Shown: piece after piece, positions 55,201-63,327 of the stretch
How positions within the stretch are numbered: the first letter of the stretch is position 1
Layout of the letters: each line of letters opens with the position of its first letter
Source of the DNA: JAIQGF01 sp051006995
GTDB lineage: Bacteria > Acidobacteriota > Terriglobia > Terriglobales > Acidobacteriaceae
Length of the DNA: 64,000 nt
Reading direction: 5' to 3'
Assembly (NCBI GenBank): GCA_051006995.1
Contig: JBPCSQ010000012.1
Location: 30,783 to 94,782, forward strand
The notes under the pieces: generated by a model
The model's input: only the letters and a program-made list of their open reading frames with translations
What the model was told of the DNA's origin: nothing
The model's database searches: none
Program-made: the position numbers and the translations under genes

Positions 55201-56038
55201 TTATCCCTCTTTGCTTGAGGACGCGCAGCCAATCTAAGCATTCCACCGCATCCGCCACGGTTCCATAACCCCGTGAGTCGATGAACTTGCATGGCAGTAA
55301 CTTCACATTCCAATTAACGCCGACAACCCCGAGACCATTATTCGCGGCGGCGCCAATAATCCCGGCGACGTGCGTGCCATGCCCATAGTCGTCCAAGGGA
55401 TCAGACGTATGCGCGCTGGTGTTGATGCCGTAACAATCGTCGACGTACCCATCTCCGTCATCATCGATACCATTCGCATCGCAGTCGGCAGTGTTCTGAA
55501 ATATGTTGGGAGCCAAATCCGGGTGCTTATAGTCGATACCAGTGTCGATAATAGCGACGACAACGTTGCCGTCCCCCTTCGTGAGGTTCCATGCTGCTGA
55601 CGCGTTTATGTCGGCACCGGCCTTACCGAGCAGTTGACCGACGTTGCGCAGTGCCCACTGTTGCGCGAAATCGGGGTCGGAAGGGGCAGAGTCGAGCAAG
55701 CTGATTACGTAGTTGGGCTCGGCATATTCGACGGCTGGGTTGGAACGGTAGCTAGACAGTACAGCCGTCAATCTCTGGTCGTCGCGAAGCTCGATTAACT
55801 GCAGCCCTGGAGTACCGCGGAACTGTTTCTTCACTTGGGCGGCGTGCCTGTCGTTCAACAGCTTCGACAGTGGCTCCAGTCCCGCCCGATACTTCACCAG
55901 CATCTGTCCCGGCACGTGCTTGGGTGGATTCTGCTGCGCTCTCCCGTGCTGTGCTATGGGACGAACCTGTGCGTCACCTGCCGCGGCGATAATTAGGACG
56001 GATGAGAAGAGAAGAGTCCGCAGCAGTTGTGGGCGCAT
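49232..56038 (-). CDS. Giant secreted subtilase with FG-GAP/VCBS repeats
   Basis: This 2268-residue protein has a signal peptide, an I9-like propeptide (about 40-112) and an S8 peptidase domain with a complete triad: Asp165 (AIIDTGID), His220 (YGHGTHVAG) and Ser385 (ETGTSMAAPF), with Asn317 for the oxyanion hole. Beyond it lie a beta-sandwich region and an IPT-like segment (about 760-900). A long array of FG-GAP/VCBS repeats (about 1010-1680, units of the type VGDFNGDGRMDW) follows, then Ig-like domains. The C-terminus has two hydrophobic segments, then ASCGGGGGG and a Pro-rich tail. It should be a surface-bound or released protease with adhesive repeats. It is transcribed toward the eCIS side, opposite to its neighbours. 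Confidence 0.9.
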   Translation of the reverse strand: MRPQLLRTLLFSSVLIIAAAGDAQVRPIAQHGRAQQNPPKHVPGQMLVKYRAGLEPLSKLLNDRHAAQVKKQFRGTPGLQLIELRDDQRLTAVLSSYRSNPAVEYAEPNYVISLLDSAPSDPDFAQQWALRNVGQLLGKAGADINASAAWNLTKGDGNVVVAIIDTGIDYKHPDLAPNIFQNTADCDANGIDDDGDGYVDDCYGINTSAHTSDPLDDYGHGTHVAGIIGAAANNGLGVVGVNWNVKLLPCKFIDSRGYGTVADAVECLDWLRVLKQRGINIVASNNSWGFPFYSQALADAVKAQEDAGILFIAAAGNDFETNDLVPVYPASLSYGNVITVAATNRFDELASFSNTGRWSVHLGAPGEEIFSTLPGATYGYETGTSMAAPFVTGVAALLKAQDPSRDWKTIKNLLLSAGDSLPALRDATITGRRLNAFASLTCSNSSQLSRIAPPGNIASLAAASPVTIAVLNLDCGSPGGPVTANIPATGETIVLKDDGLAPDERAGDGIFSGQWTPPGLGTFTIALTGGDQFSIEVLRSYYAQAEPGNYRIIAGQNLDLSDDSVAELLAPFPLKFGGATFAKLYISSNGTISLTEAFGDYYNRLIPLQGLSYFPYGWNHTAAILIAPFWDDLYPVKGSAQNVFWEVRGTAPSRELVVEWRDVRFFDCSSDPSATIRFEAVFSENSDDLLFQYAKVSNSCPSHNFSMTVGVQVDPRTGSSWTNGGSVWDGAALRWRLLADDSSPNPLPVVYKLDPPSTLPISGPLDVKITGSNFVSSSQVFFSNSGRATTYVSPSEVRVSLLDSDTKIVGLWPVKVTNPAPGGGESNELRFVVGPTPPPLITSASPPSAVAGGPGFTLTITGQNLYMDPMPWIGFGKTRHINVNVISNSVWQVNIPAEEIANPGTVNVQVGNRYGESNILLFTISPYSSNSGNLPVQNNGQGGTFALKMPQRFYGWRFGEHLPAYTKAFSERVYAGGAMPVYKNAWASGTGGGVGPSAFIPTVVAPPAMPTGFIPTSVAVGDFNGDGRMDWAVANGGDNTLWFYPGNGDGTADAPYVIPLLGGSPTAVAAVDLRGVGILDLVVAEADSFAIEVLLGKGDGTFSSAGQQFVPGIPNALVVGDFNGDGYRDVVVSVFAFDGFGAVAMCPGDGTGKLGNPVISRVDDNYINYSALSVASGDFNSDGLPDLVMLYGITFDGFSPMGSRVFMNDGTGRFKPGQTLFGIYPDIELNFATGDVNKDGCVDIVAPDVFGLLQVHLGACDGSFGAPTAYPIGEAGWGIVLADVDGDGNLDAIVSGVQFDEGGPGYGFESGQLLGVASGDGQGGFRPPRVYRGRPNVYSIAAADLNGDGKLDIVTADQDTDTSTQFINDGHGGFGKASGGYIGYLGGGQTGAVNQPFSDVFVHDINGDGKPDLVWLTSRGYTNSPMDITTILNQGQGGYSAPIRSTALQARDAFGGWAFGFGNFRNVGREDLVLVGGWGGSYTFIANNGDGTFTSSARITRPTGGVPVPYVATGDFNDDGKLDFAIIEQCDVAPFTGNGDGTFAEKPVQQFTAQPGSSLCSSPWPAYAYVGDFNHDGRLDILFQEYENVVPYRNHDVYLLLGNGDGSFQPPQKVLSNLRRIQVADLDHDGNPDIVEAAEFTGWYPSQDKTQVNIYLGRPDGSFVLTSSYSDIFAGVPVAFDNGSATSPNGGAAWLADFDGDGNVDIASFQLSASYMRYGLVQFLHGNGDGTFTPMSGVSRLGTVAWPTRAVDFTGTGRADFIEFDGFTCAFQIIPLVAGSNLSGFLSPQPFSSNASTLYLRLSVAQSDVATVALFASDPGVALPATVEIPAGSTSVEVPITLGPGVNRTRVLKITATMGDDSAAIYGVAANIPTGLSMSSSKDHQSVIAGTATWDYQVGVDSVGGYSGRLTATCEGLPAGAACHLSPTVITVPAGGGTGISTVVTTSSDTPLGTYKFAVVLTDGITTVRQWLTLSVADFSVRLAEPVKIAFIGGRSAIFDLAVDVTGDSPDGMDLTCSGLPSFIHCQESYVFAGVTTRIYVSVSLSATPAIYPFTMIASSKGVQRSVNATLRVVDIYGAINPAAATLAINHAVDFDLTVSAPAGFYEPLTIACLSPYVRCTVQSPLNFPVGATSMVVRVTMTAITMPTAQPAPTVSTLRPPQLQRAPLYLSLGVVLCALFLPCGRLRNIRPLLLILVAVAVIASLASCGGGGGGSGAVTSPSTYTPPPTPPPPMPSPTPGATTVIIQGSCSSDYYTKELARLPITVTY

Positions 56039-56182
56039 TATCTCCGTTCTGCGGCGGAAGCGTGGGGTACCCGGCTTTCGTGTGTGTCCGCCAGGTGTGC
56101 TTGCCGTCTCTGATTAGGAGTTGAAGTTGCAACGAAGAACCCAAGCAGTCTAACCATAAGGCATCTCACGGGTTGTGATTTC

Positions 56183-56319
56183 TGTCACGTAAGTGTGTGA
56201 TGCCATGACCTAAATTGCTAAGACTGGCACGGCAATCAACCTGTTCTGATTTCGTAACAAGTCACCTGTGACGGTGACCAAAGTTAGTGAGCTAGGTCAC
56301 GTCATGTTTGTGACAAGTA
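56183..56319. promoter_or_regulatory. Cluster of GTCAC/GTGAC repeats in a divergent spacer
   Basis: Within this stretch there are a TGTCACG, a GTCAC-CT-GTGAC palindrome (56261-56272) directly followed by GGTGACC, an AGGTCACGTCATG and a TTTGTGACAAG. Such repeated half-sites suggest cooperative binding of a dimeric regulator between the subtilase (- strand) and the gene at 56522 (+ strand). Confidence 0.4.
56240..56261 (+). promoter_or_regulatory. Copy 4 of the TGTTCYGRWWWCGTAACA motif
   Basis: CCTGTTCTGATTTCGTAACA begins at 56240 and overlaps the start of the GTCAC cluster by one base. It lies about 200 bases upstream of the subtilase start on one side and 260 bases upstream of the gene at 56522 on the other. 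Confidence 0.45.
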
Positions 56320-56418
56320 GTAGTGGCATGAAGTAATCCGCACGTTCACCCTACCTCATTCCTTTTATTGTCTTACAACCTATGGGGGGCACCAGGGCTA
56401 TGTTCTATGGCCTTTGCG

Positions 56419-56438
56419 GTGTTACGAATCCGGAACAA
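56419..56438 (-). promoter_or_regulatory. Copy 5 (inverted) of the TGTTCYGRWWWCGTAACA motif
   Basis: Read on the - strand this is TTGTTCCGGATTCGTAACAC. It lies 83 bases before the ATG at 56522, almost the same distance as between copy 3 and the start at 9191. Confidence 0.45.
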
Positions 56439-56521
56439 GGCGCGTTTCTAAATCCGCGGAAGGCAGTTTACGAAGATGATTCCCCGATTTTTTGCGGAAA
56501 TAACAATTTAGAGGTGGTCTT

Positions 56522-57286
56522 ATGTGGCGTCTTGTCGCGCAGATTGCGTTCGCAATTGCGTCGTTCCTGGGCCTTATCGTTCACGTGCAGCAGTTACCCG
56601 CTCAGGTCGAGCCGGCAGCTGCGAGCATCCTTGCGCAGGCACTTGTAGCCTCAGGAGCCAACGGTGCGATTCAAGACACAGTCGCTACAGGCAACATTGC
56701 GTACTGGGATGGCCGGAGCGGCACTATCACTATCAAAACCAAGAAAGACAGCCGGTTCCGATTCGACACGACGATCGACGGGAAGGTCACCACCTCGATT
56801 GTGAACGCCGGAAAAGGTCGGACCGTACAAGGCGGTACTCGCCGGCAGCTCCCCATGCATGTAACCCAGTACCTCCGTGCCGAGCACGTTCCGGCATTCT
56901 CACGCATTGCAGATTATCAGCAGCCACATACGAAGGCGACCTACGTCGGGCTGGAGTCGGTTTCGGGTCGCCCTGCTCACCACCTTCTAATATCGGCGAC
57001 TCCGTCGGACAACACTCCTGCTGATATAGAAGACGTGATCGCTGAATTTCATGTGTTCATCGACAGCAGTACGCTCCTGGTCGTGAAAACGATTACAAAC
57101 GACTTCTCACCGGAGATCATCGAGAACCGCACAAAAGTTGAAACATATTACAGCGATTTCCGGCCGGTCGCCGGGATGCAGGTTCCTTATCGAATCGAGC
57201 GCTACATTCGCGACCGCATATTCAGCATCACGACGCTCACGAACGTGGCTGCCAATACCGGTGTTCCAGATAGCGATTTTCAATAA
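56522..57286 (+). CDS. Secreted protein, LolA-like fold suspected
   Basis: The 254-residue protein has a signal peptide (hydrophobic core FAIASFLGLIVHV, cleavage near LPAQVEP). About 220 residues of beta strands follow: DTVATGNIAYWDG, ITIKTKKDSRFRFDT and VETYYSDFRPVAGMQVPYRI. This strand order resembles LolA/outer-membrane-carrier-like periplasmic proteins, but the match is loose. A ribosome-binding site (AGAGGTGG) precedes the ATG. It sits 15 bases before the RHS gene and is probably transcribed with it, so it may assist export or folding of the RHS protein. Confidence 0.6.
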   Translation: MWRLVAQIAFAIASFLGLIVHVQQLPAQVEPAAASILAQALVASGANGAIQDTVATGNIAYWDGRSGTITIKTKKDSRFRFDTTIDGKVTTSIVNAGKGRTVQGGTRRQLPMHVTQYLRAEHVPAFSRIADYQQPHTKATYVGLESVSGRPAHHLLISATPSDNTPADIEDVIAEFHVFIDSSTLLVVKTITNDFSPEIIENRTKVETYYSDFRPVAGMQVPYRIERYIRDRIFSITTLTNVAANTGVPDSDFQ

Positions 57287-57301
57287 GCGAAGCAAGCACA
57301 C

Positions 57302-60300
57302 ATGAATCGCCAGTATAGACCTACTGCACTCCTCCTCACCATATTCATCGCTGCTGCAACTCTACTTGCTCAGGATGAAATCCCGACTCGCATCACCAAT
57401 CAGAACCGCACCGGCGATCTGCCATTCTCAATGTCAATTGGAACGGATATTGAGCATGTCGATGTCGCCAGCGGAAATCTATTGATCCGTGTCCCCATTG
57501 CGTCGGTAAAGGGCCGTGGCATGGATTTCAATTTCTTCTTACGCTACGATCCACATTTTCTTGTGACCGCAAATCGCGTGGACTATTTGGGCACGAATTA
57601 TCAGATTTGGAACACGGAGAAACGGGACAACACAGGTGGCGTCCCGTTTGGGGGGCAGTGGGAACTGGGCCGCGCTACGATGACACACGGGACAAGCCAT
57701 CTTTATTGCTTGTGGGACAACGGGAATACGACTTACCGAACATCTTACATTTACCATGATGAGGGCGGCGGCAAGCATCCCCTCGCAGTCCAGCTATCGG
57801 GAGGCGGAAGTTGCGCAGCTGATAACGTTACCGGGCCGGACTTGGGCGGCAACGGTATCCTTGGGGACCTAACATTTAACGTCAATGCTGATGTGTATCT
57901 AGCCGACGGTACTCGCGCCTTGGCCACGCGGAGGGACTCGAACGGGAACACGCAAACGGCAGATCCAGGCGGTGTAGACACTCTGGGGCGAACGATCGTA
58001 ACGCAGCAGAACGGGACCAATCAGGTCTTTTTCAAAGTCTACGACGCAAATGGTGTATTACAAACTTACACCATCAACTACTCTTCGCATCCGCTCGGAA
58101 CCAGTTTCGGCGTCAACGGTTTTTGGAGTACTCCTATCCACGAGATAGTCGGGGGCAGCACAAGTCTCATTGATTCAATCATTCTCCCTAATGGCCGGTC
58201 GTACCAATTTCAGTATGAGAGTCCCAATTATGCGGCGTTGACTCGAATTGATCTTCCAACGGGCGGCTACATTACGTACACTTGGGCGACATTGTCGGAT
58301 GCACAGAGGACGTACCGCTACGTCGCAAGCCGAACCGTGAATGTCGGCGGACAGAGCTCCACCTGGTATTTTTCCCGTACCGGAAGCGATCAGAACATTT
58401 CTGTCACCGTTACCGATCCGTTAAATAATCAATCTACATATTCTGTTGTTGACGGTGCCGTCACGTCCGCGAGAATTTACCAAGGGGCGGTGTCGGGCAC
58501 GCCTCTGCGTCAGTATGCCATGGAATATAAGGCAGATGCAGACCCTTGGCAGGGTTCCCCGATTGTAGGGCCAGACTATGAGGCCCAGCCGGTAGGAACC
58601 AGGCTTACAAGGATCACGACAACTCTCGATGACAGTTCGACTTCAAAGAAAGAGTTCGATTATGAAGAAATAACATACCCTTGGACCACCTGCTACGGGA
58701 GTGACGACTGCACCCAACCACCGACTACGGACACATACACGACCAGCCGGGGCAACGTGGTTGAAATTCGGGAGTTTGCCTCCGCCGGCGACTCGCAGCC
58801 AGTGCGTCGGACGACCAAAAGCTATCTACATAACGCCGTTCCGGCCTATGCGGGCTATAACATTGTCAATAAAATCATTGCGGAAACGATTCTTGATGGC
58901 AGTTCAAATCAGAAGGCGCAGACACAGTTCGAGTACGATACGACAGCGCTCACTTCGACCGGCGTAACCATCGGCCACGATGCGAGTTATTCAGCAATCT
59001 TCACCTATCGCGGCAACGTAAGCAAGGTCAAGCGCTGGAGGAACACCGATAGCGCCTACGTCACGACCACGTATTCCTACGATGACTTGGGAAACATCAT
59101 TTCCATAGCCGATCCGCGACAGCACTCGACATCATGGAGCTACGATGACCACTGGTCAGGAACGTCATGCCTCCCGGCCAGCAACACCAAGGCATTTCCT
59201 ACTCAGAGAACGGACGCAGCCAGTTTACTTGTAAAATTTACCTATTATCCGTGCACTGGTGCAGTCCAGGCCCGGCAGGACCAGAATGACATTAACAATG
59301 GCAATCGAGCGGGCACTACTTTCTCGTATGATCTACTCGGGCGCTTGACGCAGAAGGCTCTGCCTGACGGCGGCCAAACGAGCAATTCTTACAACGACGT
59401 GCCGCCGGTCACCGTTACCGCGACTTCGAAGATCACGAGTTCGCTCAACATGACGACCATGGCGCTCAGGGATGGGCTCGGTCGGGTAGTTCAGACGCAG
59501 CTAACTTCGGACCCTGAAGGGACGGTGTACACAGACACCACGTATGACGTACTGGGGCGCAAGGCTACAGAGAGCAACCCGTACCGCTCGACATCAGAAC
59601 CGACATACGGAATCACCAGCTATCAATACGACGCACTTGGGCGCATTACCAAACTCATACCGACAGATGGTACGTCCACGGCGAATAACGTGGTTACCAC
59701 CTACTCCGGCCTGACGACGACGGTGATCGACCAGGCGGGCAAACAGCGCCGGAGCTATACGGATTCGCTGGGCCGGCTCGTGCGGGTTGACGAGCCGTGG
59801 GCGAGCGGAGCCGGCACCCCGGGCAGCGGCAGTGTTAGCGTTAGTGGCACAGAACAATCAGCGCAGATCCAAACACAACCGGGTGCAGCCGGTTCTGGCA
59901 ATGTCACGATCAGCGGTAGTGAACAGAGCAAACAAGTACTCACGCACTCCGCTACTCCAGGAACGGGGTGGGCATCGATTAGCGGGACTTTGCGCACGCA
60001 CCGAGTTTGCGATGATTACTGCCATGTTGATCCGGATCAGGGGTATGTCCAAGCAACGATCAACGGCGTGCAGGCTACGTACTACTATGGGGACGGCGAC
60101 ACGGCGGCTACTGTGGCTGCCGGGCTCGCGAGCGCAATCACCTACGTTTATACAAGCCTTTCTGGTTCAACGATCAATCTAACGAGCAAAACAAGCGGAT
60201 CGAACACGAATTACTCACTGTCTGTCTACAGTACCAGCACAGTAATGACCGGCACCTCTTTCCCGATAAGCTCCGGCGGTTCGTTTACGGGCGGAACGGA

Positions 60301-63300
60301 TGCAACGTACACGACGGTGTACGATTCGGGCTCGGTCAGTGTAACGGTCAACGGGTTTACGAAATCTGCGAGTTACGGCTCCGGCAGCAGCAGCTCGGGC
60401 ATCGCTTCTTCTTTGGCAACCGCTTTCAACGGTGATGGGGGGTCGCCGGTGACTGCCAGCGCCTCGAGCAATGTTGTCACTCTCACCAGCAAGCTGACCG
60501 GGGCGAGCACGAATTACTCGCTATCGACGGCCCGCACTTACGATATGGGCAACTTTACGGGACCCTCATTCACCGCGGCTTCCGGCAGTGCGCTGACAGG
60601 CGGTCAGAATGCAATTTACACCACTGTGTATGACGCCGGAACTGTTTCTGTGGCAGTTGGTGGCTTCACGGGCGTGGCCTCGTATGGCCAGTCGCCGGGC
60701 AACAGCACTTCGATCTTGGTGGCGTCGGCTCTGGCCTCCTCCTTCAACACCAATCCAACTTCGCCAGTGACTGCGGTCGCCTCGTCCTCAACCGTAACGC
60801 TGACTTCAAAGCTCACAGGAGCGGTCACCAATTATGCGGTAACGAGCACGTCGAGCACATCGCAAGGCACCTACTTCAACACACCGTCATTTACAGCGAC
60901 GAGCACTGCCCTTACAGGGGGAGCCGACCCCGACCTGTTTTCAAATCCGTATACGACGATTTACGCATATGATGTTCTGAATAATCTGTTGCGTGTCGAC
61001 CAGAAAGGGTCCGCACTTGGGGACTCGACACAGTGGCGCACGCGCACATTCACGTACAACTCTTTGTCGCAATTGCTGTGCAGCGCAAATCCTGAGGCGG
61101 GAGCCGATCCAAGTTATCCCTGCCCCGCTGTTGACAACGGATCGCACGTTCAGGGTACTGTCCGGTACACCTACGACGACAATGGAAACCTGCAAACCAG
61201 ACAGGACGCCAGGAATATCATTACCACTTTCAACCAGTACGATTCACTTAATCGCGTAACCGGTAAAAGCTATTCAAATGGAGATCCTGCTGTCAGCTAC
61301 AGCTACGACAGTAATGCCAATTGCACTTCGCCGAATACAAACGGTATCTGGCGGCGGTCGAGCATGTCCGATGCTTCGGGCAACGCCGCGTGGTGCTTTG
61401 ATCCGATGGGTCGCTCCACATCCGAGCAGCGGACGATCGGCGGAATAACCAAAACGACTCGATACAGCTACAATCTGGATGGTTCTCTGGCAGCATTGAC
61501 GTACCCAAGCAATCGCGCGGTCACATACACCGTCAGTGGTGCAGGACGAACGCTATCGGCGGTGGACACGGTCAACAACATCAACTACGCAACCAATGCG
61601 ACCTACTCGCCTTGGGGTGCACTCACAGGTCTCAAGAACGGTGTCGCTAATGGATTCAACGGCATCGTAACAACCAACACTTTCAACAAGCGTTTGCAGC
61701 CGATTCTGTTATCGGCCACGGTGCCCGGCAGCCAGGCCGTCCTCAGCCTAAATTACGATTTCCAGCTTTACACAACTGACAACGGAAACGTCTACGGCAT
61801 TACCAATAACCTTGACGGTGTGCGGCCGAATCGGCCCAACGGGTCCGCGGTGTACACATACGATTCATTAAATCGCCTCACGTCAGCGTACACCCTGTCC
61901 ACCGACTGCACTGTTCTGCCAAGTGGCCTGACGAAGAATTGGGGTCAGAACTTCAGCATTGACGCTTGGGGTAATCTGGGCAACATTGACGTACAGCGCT
62001 GTTCGACCCCGATACTGAATGCTGGCGTAGATTCTCATAATCGGCTGGTCGGTAACAATTACGCGTACGATGCTGCCGGGAATATGACTAACGACGGAGC
62101 GCACAGCTACACATTCGATGCCGAGAATCGCGTGGCGAAATTGGACAGCGATGTCGATCCGCGATACATCTACGATGGCGACGGCAAGCGCGTGAAAAAA
62201 GCTACGGGCACGTTGTATTGGACTGGACTCGGGGCTGATCCATTGGACGAAAGTGATTTGACTGGCAACATCAACGAAGAGTACGTCTTCTTCAATTCAC
62301 GGCGCATAGCACGTTTAGATTTGCCAACTGGCACGCCGCATTATTACTTCTCCGATCACCTCGGCTCGGCGTCGGTGATTACAGGCGCAACCGGCTCCAT
62401 CGAGCAAGAGTCTGATTATTATCCTTACGGCGGAGAACGTCCGATCACGTCCGGGCCGAATGCTTACAAGTTTACCGGCAAAGAACGCGATTCCGAAACC
62501 GGACTCGACTACTTCGGAGCTAGATACTACGGCAGTAGCATGGGGAGGTGGATATTACCAGATTGGGCGGCGAAGCCGACCGCTATACCGTATGCCGACT
62601 TCGACAATCCTCAGAGCCTAAACCTGTACTCGTATGTAGGAAATAATCCACTGTCTCGTGCCGATGCAGACGGGCACTGCTGGCCGTTCTGCGACATCGC
62701 CATGCGTGTCGTGCAATACGTCGCGACGCACGCAGCAGCGACGGGAACAGGGATACAGGCGACCCGGCAAGAGTACGTCGAACGTGCGAAGCGTGCTAGT
62801 TCACCGGCCGAACGCGATGCTCTAAAGGCCGAAATGCGGGGCAAGGGCCCAGCTTTGGGTCGTGAAGTCGCAAGTCAGGCAGCCAGCGATCCAGCCCGGG
62901 CGGCAGCACGCGCAGCCAAGACAGACGCCCAACTTGCAGAAAGCGTCACTCGTACGAATGCGGGGGCGACCGGGACAGCCGAGCTCGCAGGAACCATTGG
63001 AAAAGTCGGTACCGGTATCGCGGCGGGAATTGCTCTCTACGATGTTGCGACTGCTCCGGACGGGCAAAAGCTGGAGACGGCCGGACGAGAAGGTAGTGGA
63101 ATAGGTGGGGCGTGGGCTGGAGGACTATTCGGAGCGGAGATTGGCGCAGCCGGGGGACCTTGGGGTGCGGGAGTCGGTGGGGTACTCGGAGCGATCGGCG
63201 GAGGCTTCCTCGGAACATCGATATTTGACAGCGCAACGAATCCAGAACCCGACCCCACGCAGAGCCAGAAACCGCCAGATCCTTCGCCATGTACCACGAA

Positions 63301-63313
63301 GAGCATCTGCTGA
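57302..63313 (+). CDS. RHS-repeat protein with glycine-rich C-terminal domain (possible polymorphic toxin)
   Basis: The 2003-residue protein has a signal peptide (ALLLTIFIAAATLLAQ). Many YD repeats follow (for example YDDLGNIISIADPR, YDALGRITKL and YDSLNRVTGK), forming an RHS shell. The RHS core (about 1660-1785) includes YYFSDHLGSASVITGATG, YKFTGKERDSETGLDYFGAR and LNLYSYVGNNPLSRADADGH. The last 215 residues after the core are unlike the rest. They have an Ala/Arg-rich helical part and then a glycine-zipper-like hydrophobic stretch (about 1930-1985) that could insert in membranes. About residues 840-1210 are an insertion of tandem beta-rich repeats. A small gene follows at once and may be its immunity partner. 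Confidence 0.88.
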   Translation: MNRQYRPTALLLTIFIAAATLLAQDEIPTRITNQNRTGDLPFSMSIGTDIEHVDVASGNLLIRVPIASVKGRGMDFNFFLRYDPHFLVTANRVDYLGTNYQIWNTEKRDNTGGVPFGGQWELGRATMTHGTSHLYCLWDNGNTTYRTSYIYHDEGGGKHPLAVQLSGGGSCAADNVTGPDLGGNGILGDLTFNVNADVYLADGTRALATRRDSNGNTQTADPGGVDTLGRTIVTQQNGTNQVFFKVYDANGVLQTYTINYSSHPLGTSFGVNGFWSTPIHEIVGGSTSLIDSIILPNGRSYQFQYESPNYAALTRIDLPTGGYITYTWATLSDAQRTYRYVASRTVNVGGQSSTWYFSRTGSDQNISVTVTDPLNNQSTYSVVDGAVTSARIYQGAVSGTPLRQYAMEYKADADPWQGSPIVGPDYEAQPVGTRLTRITTTLDDSSTSKKEFDYEEITYPWTTCYGSDDCTQPPTTDTYTTSRGNVVEIREFASAGDSQPVRRTTKSYLHNAVPAYAGYNIVNKIIAETILDGSSNQKAQTQFEYDTTALTSTGVTIGHDASYSAIFTYRGNVSKVKRWRNTDSAYVTTTYSYDDLGNIISIADPRQHSTSWSYDDHWSGTSCLPASNTKAFPTQRTDAASLLVKFTYYPCTGAVQARQDQNDINNGNRAGTTFSYDLLGRLTQKALPDGGQTSNSYNDVPPVTVTATSKITSSLNMTTMALRDGLGRVVQTQLTSDPEGTVYTDTTYDVLGRKATESNPYRSTSEPTYGITSYQYDALGRITKLIPTDGTSTANNVVTTYSGLTTTVIDQAGKQRRSYTDSLGRLVRVDEPWASGAGTPGSGSVSVSGTEQSAQIQTQPGAAGSGNVTISGSEQSKQVLTHSATPGTGWASISGTLRTHRVCDDYCHVDPDQGYVQATINGVQATYYYGDGDTAATVAAGLASAITYVYTSLSGSTINLTSKTSGSNTNYSLSVYSTSTVMTGTSFPISSGGSFTGGTDATYTTVYDSGSVSVTVNGFTKSASYGSGSSSSGIASSLATAFNGDGGSPVTASASSNVVTLTSKLTGASTNYSLSTARTYDMGNFTGPSFTAASGSALTGGQNAIYTTVYDAGTVSVAVGGFTGVASYGQSPGNSTSILVASALASSFNTNPTSPVTAVASSSTVTLTSKLTGAVTNYAVTSTSSTSQGTYFNTPSFTATSTALTGGADPDLFSNPYTTIYAYDVLNNLLRVDQKGSALGDSTQWRTRTFTYNSLSQLLCSANPEAGADPSYPCPAVDNGSHVQGTVRYTYDDNGNLQTRQDARNIITTFNQYDSLNRVTGKSYSNGDPAVSYSYDSNANCTSPNTNGIWRRSSMSDASGNAAWCFDPMGRSTSEQRTIGGITKTTRYSYNLDGSLAALTYPSNRAVTYTVSGAGRTLSAVDTVNNINYATNATYSPWGALTGLKNGVANGFNGIVTTNTFNKRLQPILLSATVPGSQAVLSLNYDFQLYTTDNGNVYGITNNLDGVRPNRPNGSAVYTYDSLNRLTSAYTLSTDCTVLPSGLTKNWGQNFSIDAWGNLGNIDVQRCSTPILNAGVDSHNRLVGNNYAYDAAGNMTNDGAHSYTFDAENRVAKLDSDVDPRYIYDGDGKRVKKATGTLYWTGLGADPLDESDLTGNINEEYVFFNSRRIARLDLPTGTPHYYFSDHLGSASVITGATGSIEQESDYYPYGGERPITSGPNAYKFTGKERDSETGLDYFGARYYGSSMGRWILPDWAAKPTAIPYADFDNPQSLNLYSYVGNNPLSRADADGHCWPFCDIAMRVVQYVATHAAATGTGIQATRQEYVERAKRASSPAERDALKAEMRGKGPALGREVASQAASDPARAAARAAKTDAQLAESVTRTNAGATGTAELAGTIGKVGTGIAAGIALYDVATAPDGQKLETAGREGSGIGGAWAGGLFGAEIGAAGGPWGAGVGGVLGAIGGGFLGTSIFDSATNPEPDPTQSQKPPDPSPCTTKSIC
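59820..60935 (+). repeat. Tandem beta-rich repeats inside the RHS gene
   Basis: The region encodes three short units (of the form GSGSVSVSGTEQS, GSGNVTISGSEQS and GTGWASISGTLRT). Three units of about 95-105 residues follow, each with an N-terminal VNGF-like strand, a spaced SLATAF/ASALASSF helix, a SPVTA segment, VTLTSKLTGA and TNYSLS. The DNA copies at about 60330 and 60641 are alike but not identical. They interrupt the YD-repeat pattern, which resumes after 60950. Confidence 0.75.
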
Positions 63314-63327
63314 CGTCGAGGCCGAAG

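Noticed and set aside
56382..56648. 88-codon frame overlapping the start of the gene at 56522
   Set aside because: It contains a regulatory motif copy at 56419, has no domain, and runs out of frame into a gene with a clear signal peptide.
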